DNA of 64,000 bases from Nomia melanderi. Lineage: Eukaryota > Arthropoda > Insecta > Hymenoptera > Halictidae. Below are positions 50,207 through 63,200 of this stretch, piece by piece. Where the stretch lies: the NCBI RefSeq assembly GCF_051020985.1, contig NW_027475146.1, positions 1,488,001 to 1,552,000 on the forward strand, read 5' to 3'. Both the position numbers and the translations under genes were made by a program. The first letter of the stretch is position 1, and each line of letters opens with the position of its first letter. The notes under the pieces are model-generated. The model was not told the DNA's origin. It made no database searches and saw only the letters and a program-made list of their open reading frames with translations.

Positions 50207-51295
50207 GATCTACCTCGGACCACCAGGGGCCGAGAATATCACCGTCCCATGGGGCCGGGCTGTCAGGGTCAGGGAAAAATCCAATATATATCTGGTGATA
50301 TCTCGGGTACTATTACAGATAGCGCAATAAACCAAAGTGCATTGTCTGCAGGAGGCCCTGGCGCATGAATCTGTGCAGCGGGAACGACCTCGGAGCACCA
50401 GGGGCCGAGAAAATCACTGTCTCATGGAGTCCGTCACTCAGGGTCAGGGAAAAATCCAATATATATCCTGGTGATATCTCGGGTGCTATTACAGATAGCG
50501 CAATAAATCAAAGTGCATTGTCTGTAGGAGGCCCTGGCGCATGAATCTGTGCAGCGGGATCGACCTCGGACCACCAGGGGCAGAGAAAATCACCGTCTCA
50601 TGGGGCCGGACTGTCAGGGTCAGGGAAAAATCCAATATATATCAGGTGATATCTCGGGTGCTATTAGAGATAGCGCAATAAATCAAAGTGAATTATCTGC
50701 AGGGGGCCCTGGCGCATGAATCTGTGCAGCGGGAATGACCTCGGACCAGCAGGGGCCGAGAAAACCACCGTCTCATGGGGTCGGACTGTCCGGGTCAGGG
50801 AAAAATCCAATATATATCTGGTGATATCTCGGGTGCTATTAGAGATAGCGCAATAAATCAAAGTGAATTATCTGCAGGGGGCCCTGGCGCATGAATCTGT
50901 GCAGCGGGAATGACCTCGGACCAGCAGGGGCCGAGAAAACCACCGTCTCATGGGGTCGGACTGTCCGGGTCAGGGAAAAATCCAATATATATCTGGTGAT
51001 ATCTCGGGTGCTATTAGAGATAGCGCAATAAATCAAAGTGCATTGTCTGCAGGAGGCCCTGGCGCATGAATCTGTGCAGCGGGAACGACCTCGGACTTCG
51101 AGGGACCGAGAAAATCACCGTCTCATGGGGTCGGACACTCAGGGTCAGGGAAAAATCCAATATATATCCTGGTGATATCTCGGGTGCTATTACAGATAGC
51201 GCAATAAATCAAAATGCATTGTCTGTAGGAGGCCCTGTCGCATGAATCTGTGCAGCGGGATCGACCTCGGACCACCAGGGGCCGAGAAAACCACC
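50207..51295 (+). repeat. 11-mer higher-order repeat, partial copy, then block H
   Basis: It follows the unit order through the paired GGGAATGACC monomers and a GGACTTCGAGGGACC monomer. It then passes into a block H copy with GAATTTTCTGCAGG at about 51389. A private one-base insertion lies at about 51553 (GCGCAAATAAATC) within that block H copy. Confidence 0.8.
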
Positions 51296-52241
51296 GTCCC
51301 ATGGGGCCGGACTGTCAGGGTCAGGGAAAAATCCAATATATATCTGGTGATATCTCGGGTGCTATTAGAGATAGCGCAATAAATCAAAGTGAATTTTCTG
51401 CAGGGGGCCCTGACGCATGAATCTGTGCTGCGGGAACGACCTCGGGGCACCAGGGGCCGAGAAAATCACTGTCTCATGGAGTCCGACACTCAGGGTCAGG
51501 GAAAAATCCAATATAAATCTGGTGATATCTCGGGTGCTATTATAGATAGCGCAAATAAATCAAAGTGCATTGTCTGTAGGAGGCCCTGGCGCATGAATCT
51601 GTGCAGCGGGATCGACCTCGGACCACCAGGGGCCGAGAAAATCACTGTCTCATGGGGCAGGACTGTCAGGGTCAGGGAAAAATCCAATATATATCTGGTG
51701 ATATCTCGGGTGCTATTAGAGATAGCAGAATAAATCAAAGTGAATTATCTGCAGGGGGCTCTGGCGCATGAATCTGTGCAGCGGGATCGACCTCGGACCA
51801 CGAGGGACCGAGAAAACCATCGACACATGGGGCCGGACTGTCAGGGTCAAGGAAAAATCCAATATATATCTGGTGATATCTCGGGTGCTATTATAGATAG
51901 CGCAATAAACCAAAGTGCATTGTCTGCGGGAGGCCCTGGCGCATGAATCTGTGCAGCGGGAACGACCTCGGACTTCGAGGGACCGAGAAAATCACTGTCT
52001 CATGGAGTCCGACACTCAGGGTCAGGGAAAAATCCAATATATATCCTGGTGATATCTCGGTTGCTATTACAGATAGCGCAATAAATCAAAGTGCATTGTC
52101 TGTAGGAGGCCCTGGCGCATGAATCTGTGCAGTGGGATCGACCTCGGACCACCAGGGGCCGAGAAAATCACCGTCTCATGGGGCCGGACTGTCAGGGTCA
52201 GGGAAAAATCCAATATATATCTGGTGATATCTCGGGTGCTA

Positions 52242-53447
52242 TTAGAGATAGCGCAATAAATCAAAGTGAATTATCTGCAGGGGGCCCTGGCGAATGAATC
52301 TGTGCAGCGGGAACGACCTCGGACCACCAGGGGCCGAGAAAACCATCGACACATGGGGTCGGACACTCAGGGTCAGGGAAAAATCCAATATAAATCTGGT
52401 GATATCTCGGGTGCTATTATAGATATCGCAATAAATCAAAGTGCATTGTCTGTAGGAGGCCCCGGCGCATGAATCTGTGTAGCGGGATCGACCTCGGACA
52501 ACCAGGGGCCGAGAATATCACCGTCCCATGGGCCCGGACTGTCAGGGTCAGGGAAAAATCCAATATATATCTGGTGATATCTCGGATGCTATTACAGATA
52601 GCGCAATAAACCAAAGTGCATTGCCTGCAGGAGGCCCTGGCGCATGAATCTGTGCAGCGGGAACGACCTCGGAGCACCAGGGGCCGAGAAAATCACTGTC
52701 TCATGGAGTCCGACACTCAGGGTCAGGAAAAAATCCAATATATATCCTGGTGATATCTCGGGTGCTATTACAGATAGCGCAATGAATCAAAGTGCATTGT
52801 CTGTAGGAGGCCCTGGCGCATGAATCTGTGCAGCGGGATCGACCTCGGACCACCAGGGGCCGAGAAAATCACCGTCTCATGGGGCCGGACTGTCAGGGTC
52901 AGGGAAAAATCCAATATATATCTGGTGATATCTCGGGTGCTATTACAGATAGCCCAATAAATCAAAGTGCATTGTCTGTAGGAGGCCCTGGCGCATGAAT
53001 CTGTGCAGCGGGATCGACCTCGGACCACGAGGGACCGAGAAAACCATCGACACATGGGGCCGGACTGTAAGGGTCAAGAAAAAATCCAATATATATCTGG
53101 TGATATCTCGGGTGCTATTATAGATAGCGCAATAAATCAAGGTGCATTGTCTGTAGGAGGCCCTGGCGCATGAATCTGTGCAGCGGGATCGACCTCGGAC
53201 CACCAGGGGCCGAGAAAATCACCGTCTCATGGGGCCGGACTGTCAGGGTCAGGGAAAAATCCTATATATATCTGGTGATATCTCTGGTGCTATTAGGGAT
53301 AGCGAAATAAATCAAAGTGCATTGTCGGCAGGAGGACCTGGCGCATGAATCTGTGCAGCGGGATCGACCTCGGACCACCAGGGGCCGAGGAAATCACCGT
53401 CTCATGAGGCCCGACTGTCCGGGTCAGGGAAAAATCCAATATATATC
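52242..53447 (+). repeat. Block J, copy 2
   Basis: The same seven-monomer series is present as in copy 1. The right end is sharp: after ATATATCTGG this copy reads TTATATCTCGGG with a TTAGAG monomer, and copy 1 reads TGATATCTCGGG with TTACAG. Confidence 0.85.
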
Positions 53448-54366
53448 TGGTTATATCTCGGGTGCTATTAGAGATAGCGCAATAAATCTAAGTGAATTAT
53501 CTGCAGGGGGCCCTGGCGCATGAATCTGTGCAGCGGGGACGACCTCGGACCAGCAGGGGCCGAGAATATCACCGTCCCATGGGGCCGGACTGTCAGGGTC
53601 AGGGAAAAATCCAATATATATCTGGTGATATCTCGGGTGCTATTACAGATAGCACAATAAACCAAAGTGCATTGTCTGCAGGAGGCCCTGGCGCATGAAA
53701 CTGTGCAGCGGGATCACCCTCGGACCACCAGGGGCCGAAAAAATCACCGTCTCATGGGGCCGGACTGTCAGGGTCAGGGAAAAATCCAATATATATCTGG
53801 TGATATCTCGGGTGCTATTAGAGATAGCGCAATAAATCAAAGTGCATTGTCTGTAGGAGGCCCTGGCGCATGAATCTGTGCAGCGGGATCGACCTCGAAC
53901 CACCAGTGGCCGAGAAAATCACCGTCTCGTGGGGACGGACTGTCAGGGTCAGGGAAAAATCCAATATATATCTGGTGATATCTCGGGTGCTATTAGAGAT
54001 AGCGCAATACACCAAAGTGAATTGTCTGCAGGAAGCCCTGGCGCATGAATCTGTTCAGCGGGATCGACCTCGGACCACGAGGGACCGAGAGAACCATCGA
54101 CACATGGGGCCTGACTGTCAGGGGCAGGGAAAAATCCAATATATATCTGGTGATATCTCGGGTGCTATTAGAGATAGCGCAATGAACCAAAGTGCATTGT
54201 CTGTAGGAGGCCCTGGCGCATGAATCTGTGCTATGGGATCGACCTCGGACCACCAGGGGCCGAGAAAATCACCGTCTCATGGGGCCGGACTGTCAGGGTC
54301 ATGGAAAAAGCATATATATATCTGGTGATATCTCAGGTGCTATTAGAGATAGCGCAATAAATCAAA

Positions 54367-55450
54367 GTGCTTTGTCGGCGGTATGCCCTGGCGCATGAAT
54401 CTGTGCAGCGGCAACGACCCCGGACCACCAGGGCCCGAGAAAACCACCGACACATGGGGCCGCACACTCAGGGTCAGGGAAAAATCCAATATATACGTGG
54501 TGATATCTCGGGTGCTATTAGAGATAGCGCGATAAATCAAAGTGCATTGCCAGCAGGAAGCCTTCGCGCATGATGCTGTGCAGCGGGAACGACCTCGGAC
54601 CACCAGGGGCCGAGAAAACCACAGTCTCATGGGGCAGGACACTCAGGGTCAGGGGAAAATCCAATATATATCTGGTGATATCTCGGGTGCTATTAGAGAT
54701 AGCGCAATAAACCAAAGTGAATTATCTGCAGGGGGCCCTGGCGCTTGAATCTGTGCAGCGGGAACGACCTCGGACCACCAGGGGCCGAGAAAACCACCGT
54801 CTCATGGAGCCGGACTGTCACGGTCAGGGAAAAATCCATTATATATCTGGTGATATCTAGGGTGCTATTAGAGATAGCGCGATAAATCAAAGTGCATTGT
54901 CAGCAGGAAGCCTTCGCGCATGATGCTGTGCACCGGGAATGACTTCGGACCACCAGGGGCCGAGAAAACCACCGACACATGGGGCCGCACACTCAGGGTC
55001 AGGGAAAAATCCAATATATGCGTGGTGATATCTCGGGTGCTATTAGAGATAGCGCGATAAATCAAAGTGCATTGCCAGCAGGAAGCCTTCGCGCATGATG
55101 CTGTGCAGCGGGAACGACCTCGGACCACCAGGGGCCGAGAAAACCACAGTCTCATGGGGCAGGACACTCAGGGTCAGGGGAAAATCCAATATATATCTGG
55201 TGATATCTCGGGTGCTATTAGAGATAGCGCAATAAACCAAAGTGAATTATCTGCAGGGGGCCCTGGCGCTTGAATCTGTGCAGCGGGAACGACCTCGGAC
55301 CACCAGGGGCCGAGAAAACCTCCGTCTCATGGGGCCTGACTGTCAGGGTCAGGGAAAAATCTATTATATATCTGGTGATATCTCGGGTGCTATTAGAGAT
55401 AGCGAAATAAATCAAAGTGCATTGTCTGCAGGAGGCCCTAGCGCATGAAT
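54367..55450 (+). repeat. Tandem trimer duplication, 525-bp period
   Basis: A series of three monomers (GGCCGCACACTC with an ATATACGTGG or ATATGCGTGG junction; AGCCTTCGCGCATGATGCTG; GGCGCTTGAATCTG) recurs at 525 bp: the second member starts at about 54542 and 55067, the third at about 54717 and 55242. The GGCGCTTG and AGCCTTCGCGCATGATG types also occur at about 55592-55800. These variants are confined to this part of the window. Confidence 0.8.
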
Positions 55451-56459
55451 CTGTGCAGCGGGAACGACCTTCGACCACCACGGGCCGAGAAAACTACCGT
55501 CGCATGGGGCCGGACACTCACGGTCAGGGATAAATCCAATATATATCTGGTGATATCTCGGGTGCTATTAGAGATAGCGCAATAAACCAAAGTGAATTAT
55601 CTGCAGGGGGCCCTGGCGCTTGAATCTGTGCAGCGGGAACGACCTCGGACCACCAGGGGCCGAGAAAACCACAGTCTCATGGGGCCGGACTGTCAGGGTC
55701 AGGGAGAAATCCATTATATATCTCGTGATATCTCGGGTGCTATTAGAGATAGCGCGATAAATCAAAGTGCATTGTCAGCAGGAAGCCTTCGCGCATGATG
55801 CTGTGCAGCGGGAACGACCTCGGACCACCAGGGGCCGAGAAAACCACAGTCTCATGGGGCCGGACACTCAGGGTCAGGGGAAAATCCAATATATATCTGG
55901 TGATATCTCGGGTGCTATTACAGATAGCGCAATAAATCAAAGTGCATTGTCTGTAGGAGGCCCTGGCGGATGAATCTGTGCAGCGAGAACGACCTCCGAC
56001 CACCAGGGGCCGAGAAAACTACAGTCTCGTGGGGCCGGACACTCAGGGTCAGGGAAAAATCCAATATATATCTGGTGATATCTCGGGTGCTATTACAGAT
56101 AGCGCAATAATTCAAAGTGCATTGTCTGTAGGAGGCCCTGGCGCATAAATCTGGGCAGCGGGAAAGAATTCGGACCACCAGGGGCCGAGAAAACCACCGT
56201 CTCATGCGGCCGGGCTCTCAGGGTCAGGGGAAAATCCAATATATATCTGGTGATATCTCCGGTGCCATTAGAGATAGCGCAATAAACCAAAGTGCATTGT
56301 CTGTAGGAGGCCCTGGCGCATGAATCTGTGCAGCGGGAACGACCTCGTACCACCAGGGGCCGAGAAAATCACCGTCTCATGGGTCCGGACACTCAGGGTC
56401 AGGGGAAAATCCAATATATATCTGGTGATATCTCGGGTGCTATTACAGATAGCGCAAGA

Positions 56460-57750
56460 AATCATAGTTTATTGTCTGTAGGAGGCCCTGCCGCATGAAT
56501 CCGGGCAGCGTTAACGACCTCGCACCACCAGGGGCCGAGAAAACCGCGTCTCATGGGGCCGGACACTCAGGGTCAGGGAAAAATCCAGCATATATCTGGT
56601 GATATCTCGGGTGCTATTAGAGATAGCACAATAAACCAAAGTGAATTGTCTGCAGGAGGCCCTGGCGCATGAATCTGTGCAGCGGGAACGACCTCGGACC
56701 ACCAGGGGCCGAGAAAACCACAGTCTCATGGGGCCGGACACTCAGGGTCAGGGAAAAATCCAATATATATCTGGTGATGTCTCGGGTGCTGTTAGAGATA
56801 GCGCAATAAACCAAAGTGAATTATCTGCAGGAGGCCCTGGCGCATGAATCTGTGCTGCGGGAACGACCTCGGACCACCAGGGGCCGAGAAAACCACCGTC
56901 TCATGGGGCCGGACACTCAGGGTCAGGGAAAAATCACATATATATCTGGTGATATCTCGGGTGCTATTACTGATAGCGCAATAAATCAAAGTGCATTGTC
57001 TGTAGGAGGACCTGGCGCATGAATCTGTGCTGCGGGAACGACCTCGGACCACCAGGGGCCGAGAAAACCACCGTCTCATGGGGCCGGACTGTCAGGGTCG
57101 GGGAAAAATCCAATATATATCTGGTGATATCTCGGGTGCTATTAGAGATAGCGCAATAAACCAAAGTGAATTATCTGCAGGAGGCCCTGGCGCATGAATC
57201 TGGGCAGCGGGAACGACTTCGGACCACCTTGGGCCGAGAAAACCACCGTCTCATGGGGCCGGACACTCAGGGTCAGGGAAAAATCCAATATATATATGGT
57301 GATATCTCGGGTGCTATTACAGATAGCGCAATAAACCAAAGTGAATTTTCTGCAGGAGGCTCTGGCGCATGAATCTGTGCAGCGGGAACGACCTCGGACC
57401 ACCAGGGGCCGAGAAAACCACCGTCTCATTGGGCCGGACACTCAGGGTCAGGGGAAAATCCAATATATATCTTGTGATATCTCGGGTGCTATTAGAGATA
57501 GCGCTATAAATCAAAGTGCATTATCTGTAGGAGGCCCTGGCGCATGAATCTGGGCAGCGGGAACGACTTCGGACCACCTTGGGCCGAGAAAACCACCGTC
57601 TCATGGGGCCGGACACTCAGGGTCAGGGAAAAATCCAATATATATATGGTGATATCTCGGGTGCTATTACAGATAGCGCAATAAACCAAAGTGAATTTTC
57701 TGCAGGAGGCTCTGGCGCATGAATCTGTGCAGCGGGAACGACCTCGGACC
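56460..57750 (+). repeat. Block K, copy 1 (partner about 62750-64000)
   Basis: Variants shared with 62.75-64.0 kb include GGCCCTGCCGCATGAATCCGG, GCGTTAACGACCTCGCACC, a one-base deletion in AAAACCGCGTCTC (about 56545 and 62841), GTGCTGCGGGAACG, AATCACATATATATC and GGGTCGGGGAAAAATCC. The offset is 6,296 bp on the left and 6,121 bp on the right, so copy 1 has one more monomer near 56.7 kb. Copy 2 is cut by the end of the window. Confidence 0.8.
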
Positions 57751-58250
57751 ACCAGGGGCCGAGAAAACCACCGTCTCATTGGGCCGGACACTCAGGGTCA
57801 GGGGAAAATCCAATATATATCTTGTGATATCTCGGGTGCTATTAGAGATAGCGCTATAAATCAAAGTGCATTATCTGTAGGAGGCCCTGGCGCATGAATC
57901 TGGGCAGCGGGAACGACTTCGGACCACCTTGGGCCGAGAAAACCACCGTCTCATGGGGCCGGACACTCAGGGTCAGGGAAAAATCCAATATATATATGGT
58001 GATATCTCGGGTGCTATTACAGATAGCGCAATAAACCAAAGTGAATTTTCTGCAGGAGGCTCTGGCGCATGAATCTGTGCAGCGGGAACGACCTCGGACC
58101 ACCAGGGGCCGAGAAAACCACCGTCTCATGGGGCCGGACATTCAGGGTCAGGGGAAAATCCAATATATATCTGGTGATATCTCGGGTGCTATTAGAGATA
58201 GCGATATAAATCAAAGTGCATTATCTGTAGGAGGCCCTGGCGCATGAATC
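57142..58250 (+). repeat. Tandem 350-bp dimers
   Basis: The pair of a GACTTCGGACCACCTTGGG monomer and a GAATTTTCTGCAGGAGGCTC monomer repeats at about 57201, 57551 and 57901. The second monomer ends with CATTGGGCCGG and TATATCTTGTGATATC in the first two dimers and reverts to CATGGGGCCGG in the third. The dimer recurs at about 58.77, 59.12, 61.75, 63.32 and 63.67 kb. Confidence 0.85.
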
Positions 58251-60000
58251 TGGCCAATGGGAACGTCCTCTGACCACCAGGGGCCGAGAAAACCACCGTC
58301 TCATGGGCCGGACACTCATTGTCAGGGAAAAATCCAATATATATCTGGTGATATCTTGGGTGCTATTAGAGATAGCGCAATAAACCAAAGTGAATTATCT
58401 GCAGGAGGCCCTGGCGCATGCATCTGTGCAGCGGGAACGACCCCGGACCACCAGGGGCCGAGAAAACCACCGTCTCATGGGGCCGGACACTCAGGGTCAG
58501 GGGAAAATCCAATATATATCTGGTGATATCTCGGGCGCTATTAGAAATAGCGCAACAAACCAAAGTGCATTGTCCGTAGGAGGCCCTGGCGCATGAATCT
58601 GTGCAGCGGGAACGACCTCGGTCCACCAGGGGCCGAGAAAACCACCGTCTCATGGGGCCGGACACTCAGGGTCAGGGGAAAATCCAATATATATCTGGTG
58701 ATATCTCGGGTGCTATTAGACATAGCGCTATAAACCAAAGTGAATTATCTGCAGGAGGCCCTGGCGCATGAATCTGGGCAGCGGGAACGACTTCGGACCA
58801 CCTTGGGCCGAGAAAACCACCGTCTCATGGGGCCGGACACTCAGGGTCAGGGAAAAATCCAATATATATATGGTGATATCTCGGGTGCTATTACAGATAG
58901 CGCAATAAACCAAAGTGAATTTTCTGCAGGAGGCTCTGGCGCATGAATCTGTGCAGCGGGAACGACCTCGGACCACCAGGGGCCGAGAAAACCACCGTCT
59001 CATTGGGCCGGACACTCAGGGTCAGGGGAAAATCCAATATATATCTTGTGATATCTCGGGTGCTATTAGAGATAGCGCTATAAATCAAAGTGCATTATCT
59101 GTAGGAGGCCCTGGCGCATGAATCTGGGCAGCGGGAACGACTTCGGACCACCTTGGGCCGAGAAAACCACCGTCTCATGGGGCCGGACACTCAGGGTCAG
59201 GGAAAAATCCAATATATATATGGTGATATCTCGGGTGCTATTACAGATAGCGCAATAAACCAAAGTGAATTTTCTGCAGGAGGCTCTGGCGCATGAATCT
59301 GTGCAGCGGGAACGACCTCGGACCACCAGGGGCCGAGAAAACCACCGTCTCATGGGGCCGGACATTCAGGGTCAGGGGAAAATCCAATATATATCTGGTG
59401 ATATCTCGGGTGCTATTAGAGATAGCGATATAAATCAAAGTGCATTATCTGTAGGAGGCCCTGGCGCATGAATCTGGCCAATGGGAACGTCCTCTGACCA
59501 ACAGGGGCCGAGAAAACCACCGTCTCATGGGCCGGACACTCATTGTCAGGGAAAAATCCAATATATATCTGGTGATATCTTGGGTGCTATTAGAGATAGC
59601 GCAATAAACCAAAGTGAGTTATCTGCAGGAGGCCCTGGCGCATGCATCTGTGCAGCGGGAACGACCCCGGACCACCAGGGGCCGAGAAAACCACCGTCTC
59701 ATGGGGCCGGACACTCAGGGTCAGGGGAAAATCCAATATATATCTGGTGATATCTCGGGCGCTATTAGAAATAGCGCAACAAACCAAAGTGCATTGTCCG
59801 TAGGAGGCCCTGGCGCATGAATCTGTGCAGCGGGAACGACCTCGGTCCACCAGGGGGCGAGAAAACCACCGTCTCATGGGGCCGGACACTCAGGGTCAGG
59901 GGAAAATCCAATATATATCTGGTGATATCTCGGGTGCTATTAGACATAGCGCTATAAACCAAAGTGAATTATCTGCAGGAGGCCCTGGCGCATGAATCTG
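58017..60000 (+). repeat. 7-monomer unit, 1,224-bp period, two copies (second incomplete)
   Basis: A series with CATTCAGGGTCAGGGG, GATAGCGATATAAATC, CTGGCCAATGGGAACGTCC, a one-base-short CATGGGCCGG, ATCTTGGGTGC, CATGCATCTGTGCAG, GGGCGCTATTAGAAATAG and GACATAGCGCTATAAACC starts at 58017 and again at 59241. A further copy is at 61865-62600 (+3,848 bp). The missing G near 58305, 59530 and 62153 is shared by all three, explaining the 1,224-bp (not 1,225-bp) period. Confidence 0.85.
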
Positions 60001-60098
60001 TGGAGCGGAAACGACCTCGGACCACCAGGGGCCGAGAAAACCACCGTCTCATGGGGCCGGACGCTAAGGATCAGGGAAAAATCCAATATATATCTGGT

Positions 60099-60273
60099 GA
60101 TATCTCGGGTGCTATTTGAGATAGCGCAATAAATCAAAGTGCATTGTCTGTAGGCGGCACTGGCGAATGAATCTGTGCAGCAGGAACGACCTCGGACCAC
60201 CAGGGGCCGAGAAAATTACAGATATTCGGAATCCGTCACCCAAGGTCATGTAAAAATCCAGCATATATCTGGT
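60099..60273 (+). repeat. Type D monomer 10
   Basis: The divergent 36 bp are at 60216-60251 (TTACAG form). It shares GTAGGCGGCACTGGCGAATG and the following GTGATATGTCGGG with the monomer at 27169. Confidence 0.9.
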
Positions 60274-63200
60274 GATATGTCGGGTGCTATTACAGATAGC
60301 GCAATAAACCAAAGTGCATTGTCTGTAGGAGACCCTGACGCATGAATCTGTGCAGCGGGAACAACCTCGGACCACCAGGGCCGAGAAAACCACCGTTTCA
60401 TGGGGACGGACATTCAGGGTCAGGAGAAAATCCAATATATATCTGGTGATATCTCGGGTGCTATTAGATATAGCGGAATAAACCAAAGTGAATTATCTGG
60501 AGGAGGCCCTGGCGCCTGAATCTGTGCAGCGGGAACGATCTCGGACCACCAGGGGCCGAGAAAACCACCGTCTCATGGGGCCGGACACTCAGGGTCAGGG
60601 AAAAATCCAATATATATCTGGTGATATCTCGGGTGCTATTAGAGAGAGCGCAATAAACTAAAGTGAATTATCTGTAGGAGGCGCTGGCGCACGAATCTGT
60701 GCAGCGGGAACGACCTCGGACCACAAGGGGCCGAGAAAACCACCGTCCCATGGGGCCGGACACTCAGGGTCAGGGAAAAATACAATATATATCTGGTGAT
60801 ATCTCGGGTGCTATTACAGATAACGCAATAAACTAAAGTGAAATATCTGTAGGAGGCCCTGGCGCATGAATCTGTGCAGCGGGAACGACCTCGGACCACC
60901 AGGGGCCGAGAAAACCACCGTCCCATGGGGCCGGACACTCAGGGTCAGGGAAAAATCCAATATATATATGGTGATATCTCGGGTGCTATTACAGATAGCG
61001 CAATAAATCAAAGTGCATTGTCTGCAGGAGGACCTGACGCATGAATCTGGGCAGCGGGAACGACCTCGGACCACCAGGGGCCGAGAAAACCACCGACACA
61101 TGGGGCCGGACACTCAGGGTCAGGGAAAAATCCAATATATATCTGGTGATATCTCGGGTGCTATTACAGATAGCGCAATAAATCAAAGTGCATTGTCTGT
61201 AGGAGGCCCTGGGGAATGAATCTGGGCAGCGGGAATGACCTCGGACCACCAGGGGCCGAGAAAACCACAGTCTCATGGTGCCGGACACTCAGGGTCAGGG
61301 GAAAATCCAATATATATCTGGTGATATCTTGGCTGCTATTAGAGATAGCGCAATAAATCAAAGTGAATTATCGGCATGAGGCCCTGGCGCATGAATCTGT
61401 GCAGCGGGAACGACCTCGGACCACCAGGGGCCGAGAAAACTACCGCCTCATGGGGCCGGACACTCAGGGTCGGTTGAAAAATCCAATATATATCTGGTGA
61501 TATCTCGGGTTCTATTACAGATAGCGCGCTAAATCAAAGTGCATTATCTGCAGGAGGCCCGGGCGCATGAATCTGGGCAGCGGGAACGACCTCGGACCAC
61601 CAGGGGCCGAGAAAACCACCATCTCATGGGGCCGGACACTCAGGGTCAGGGGAAAGTCCAATATATATCTGGTGATATCTCGGGTGCTATTAGAGATAGC
61701 GCAATAAACCAAAGTGAATTATCTGCAGGAGACCCTGGCGCATGAATCTGGGCAGCGGGAACGACTTCGGACCACCTTGGGCCGAGAAAACCACCGTCTC
61801 ATGGGGCCGGACACTCAGGGTCAGGGAAAAATCCAATATATATATGGTGATATCTCGCGTGCTATTACAGATAGCGCAATAAACCAAAGTGAATTTTCTG
61901 CAGGAGGCTCTGGCGCATGAATCTGTGCAGCGGGAACGACCTCGGACCACCAGGGGCCGAGAAAACCACCGTCTCATGGGGCCGGACATTCAGGGTCAGG
62001 GGAAAATCCAATATATATCTGGTGATATCTCGGGTGCTATTAGAGATAGCGATATAAATCAAAGTGCATTATCTGTAGGAGGCCCTGGCGCATGAATCTG
62101 GCCAATGGGAACGTCCTCGGACCACCAGGGGCCGAGAAAACCACCGTCTCATGGGCCGGACACTCATTGTCAGGGAAAAATCCAATATATATCTGGTGAT
62201 ATCTTGGGTGCTATTAGAGATTGCGCAATAAACCAAAGTGAATTATCTGCAGGAGGCCCTGGCGCATGCATCTGTGCAGCGGGAACGACCCCGGACCACC
62301 AGGGGCCGAGAAAACCACCGTCTCATGGGGCCGGACACTCAGGGTCAGGGGAAAATCCAATATATATCTGGTGATATCTCGGGCGCTATTAGAAATAGCG
62401 CAACAAACCAAAGTGCATTGTCCGTAGGAGGCCCTGGCGCATGAATCTGTGCAGCGGGAACGACCTCGGTCCACTAGGGGCCGAGAAAACCACCGTCTCA
62501 TGGGGCCGGACACTCAGGGTCAGGGGAAAATCCAATATATATCTGGTGATATCTCGGGTGCTATTAGACATAGCGCTATAAACCAAAGTGAATTATCTGC
62601 AGGAGGCCCTGGCGCATGAATCTGTGGAGCGGAAACGACCTCGGACCACCAGGGGCCGAGAAAATCACCGTCTCATGGGTCCGGACACTCAGGGTTAGGG
62701 GAAAATCCAATATATATCTGGTGATATCTCGGGTGCTATTACAGATAGCGCAATAAATCAAAGTGCATTGTCTGTAGGAGGCCCTGCCGCATGAATCCGG
62801 GCAGCGTTAACGACCTCGCACCACCAGGGGCCGAGAAAACCGCGTCTCATGGGGCCGGACACTCAGGGTCAGGGAAAAATCCAGCATATATCTGGTGATA
62901 TCTCGGGTGCTATTAGAGATAGCACAATAAACCAAAGTGAATTGTCTGCAGGAGGCCCTGGCGCATGAATCTGTGCTGCGGGAACGACCTCGGACCACCA
63001 GGGGCCGAGAAAACCACCGTCTCATGGGGCCGGACACTCAGGGTCAGGGAAAAATCACATATATATCTGGTGATATCTCGGGTGCTATTACTGACAGCGC
63101 AATAAATCAAAGTGCATTGTCTGTAGGAGGACCTGGCGCATGAATCTGTGCTGCGGGAACGACCTCGGACCACCAGGGGCCGAGAAAACCACCGTCTCAT

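Larger units (their letters stand above)
12278..52747 (+). repeat. Zone containing 176-bp extra-C monomers
   Basis: Several dozen monomers here read TATATCCTGGTGAT instead of TATATCTGGTGAT, a one-base insertion that makes a 176-bp unit. The first is at 12278 and the last at about 52747. I saw none in 1-12.2 kb or 52.8-64 kb, and none from about 18.1 to 24.3 kb, where blocks B and C are found. The insertion often follows CTGTCTCATGGAGTCCGAC. It is a useful lineage marker, because one insertion event followed by spread is simpler than repeated insertion. Confidence 0.85.
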
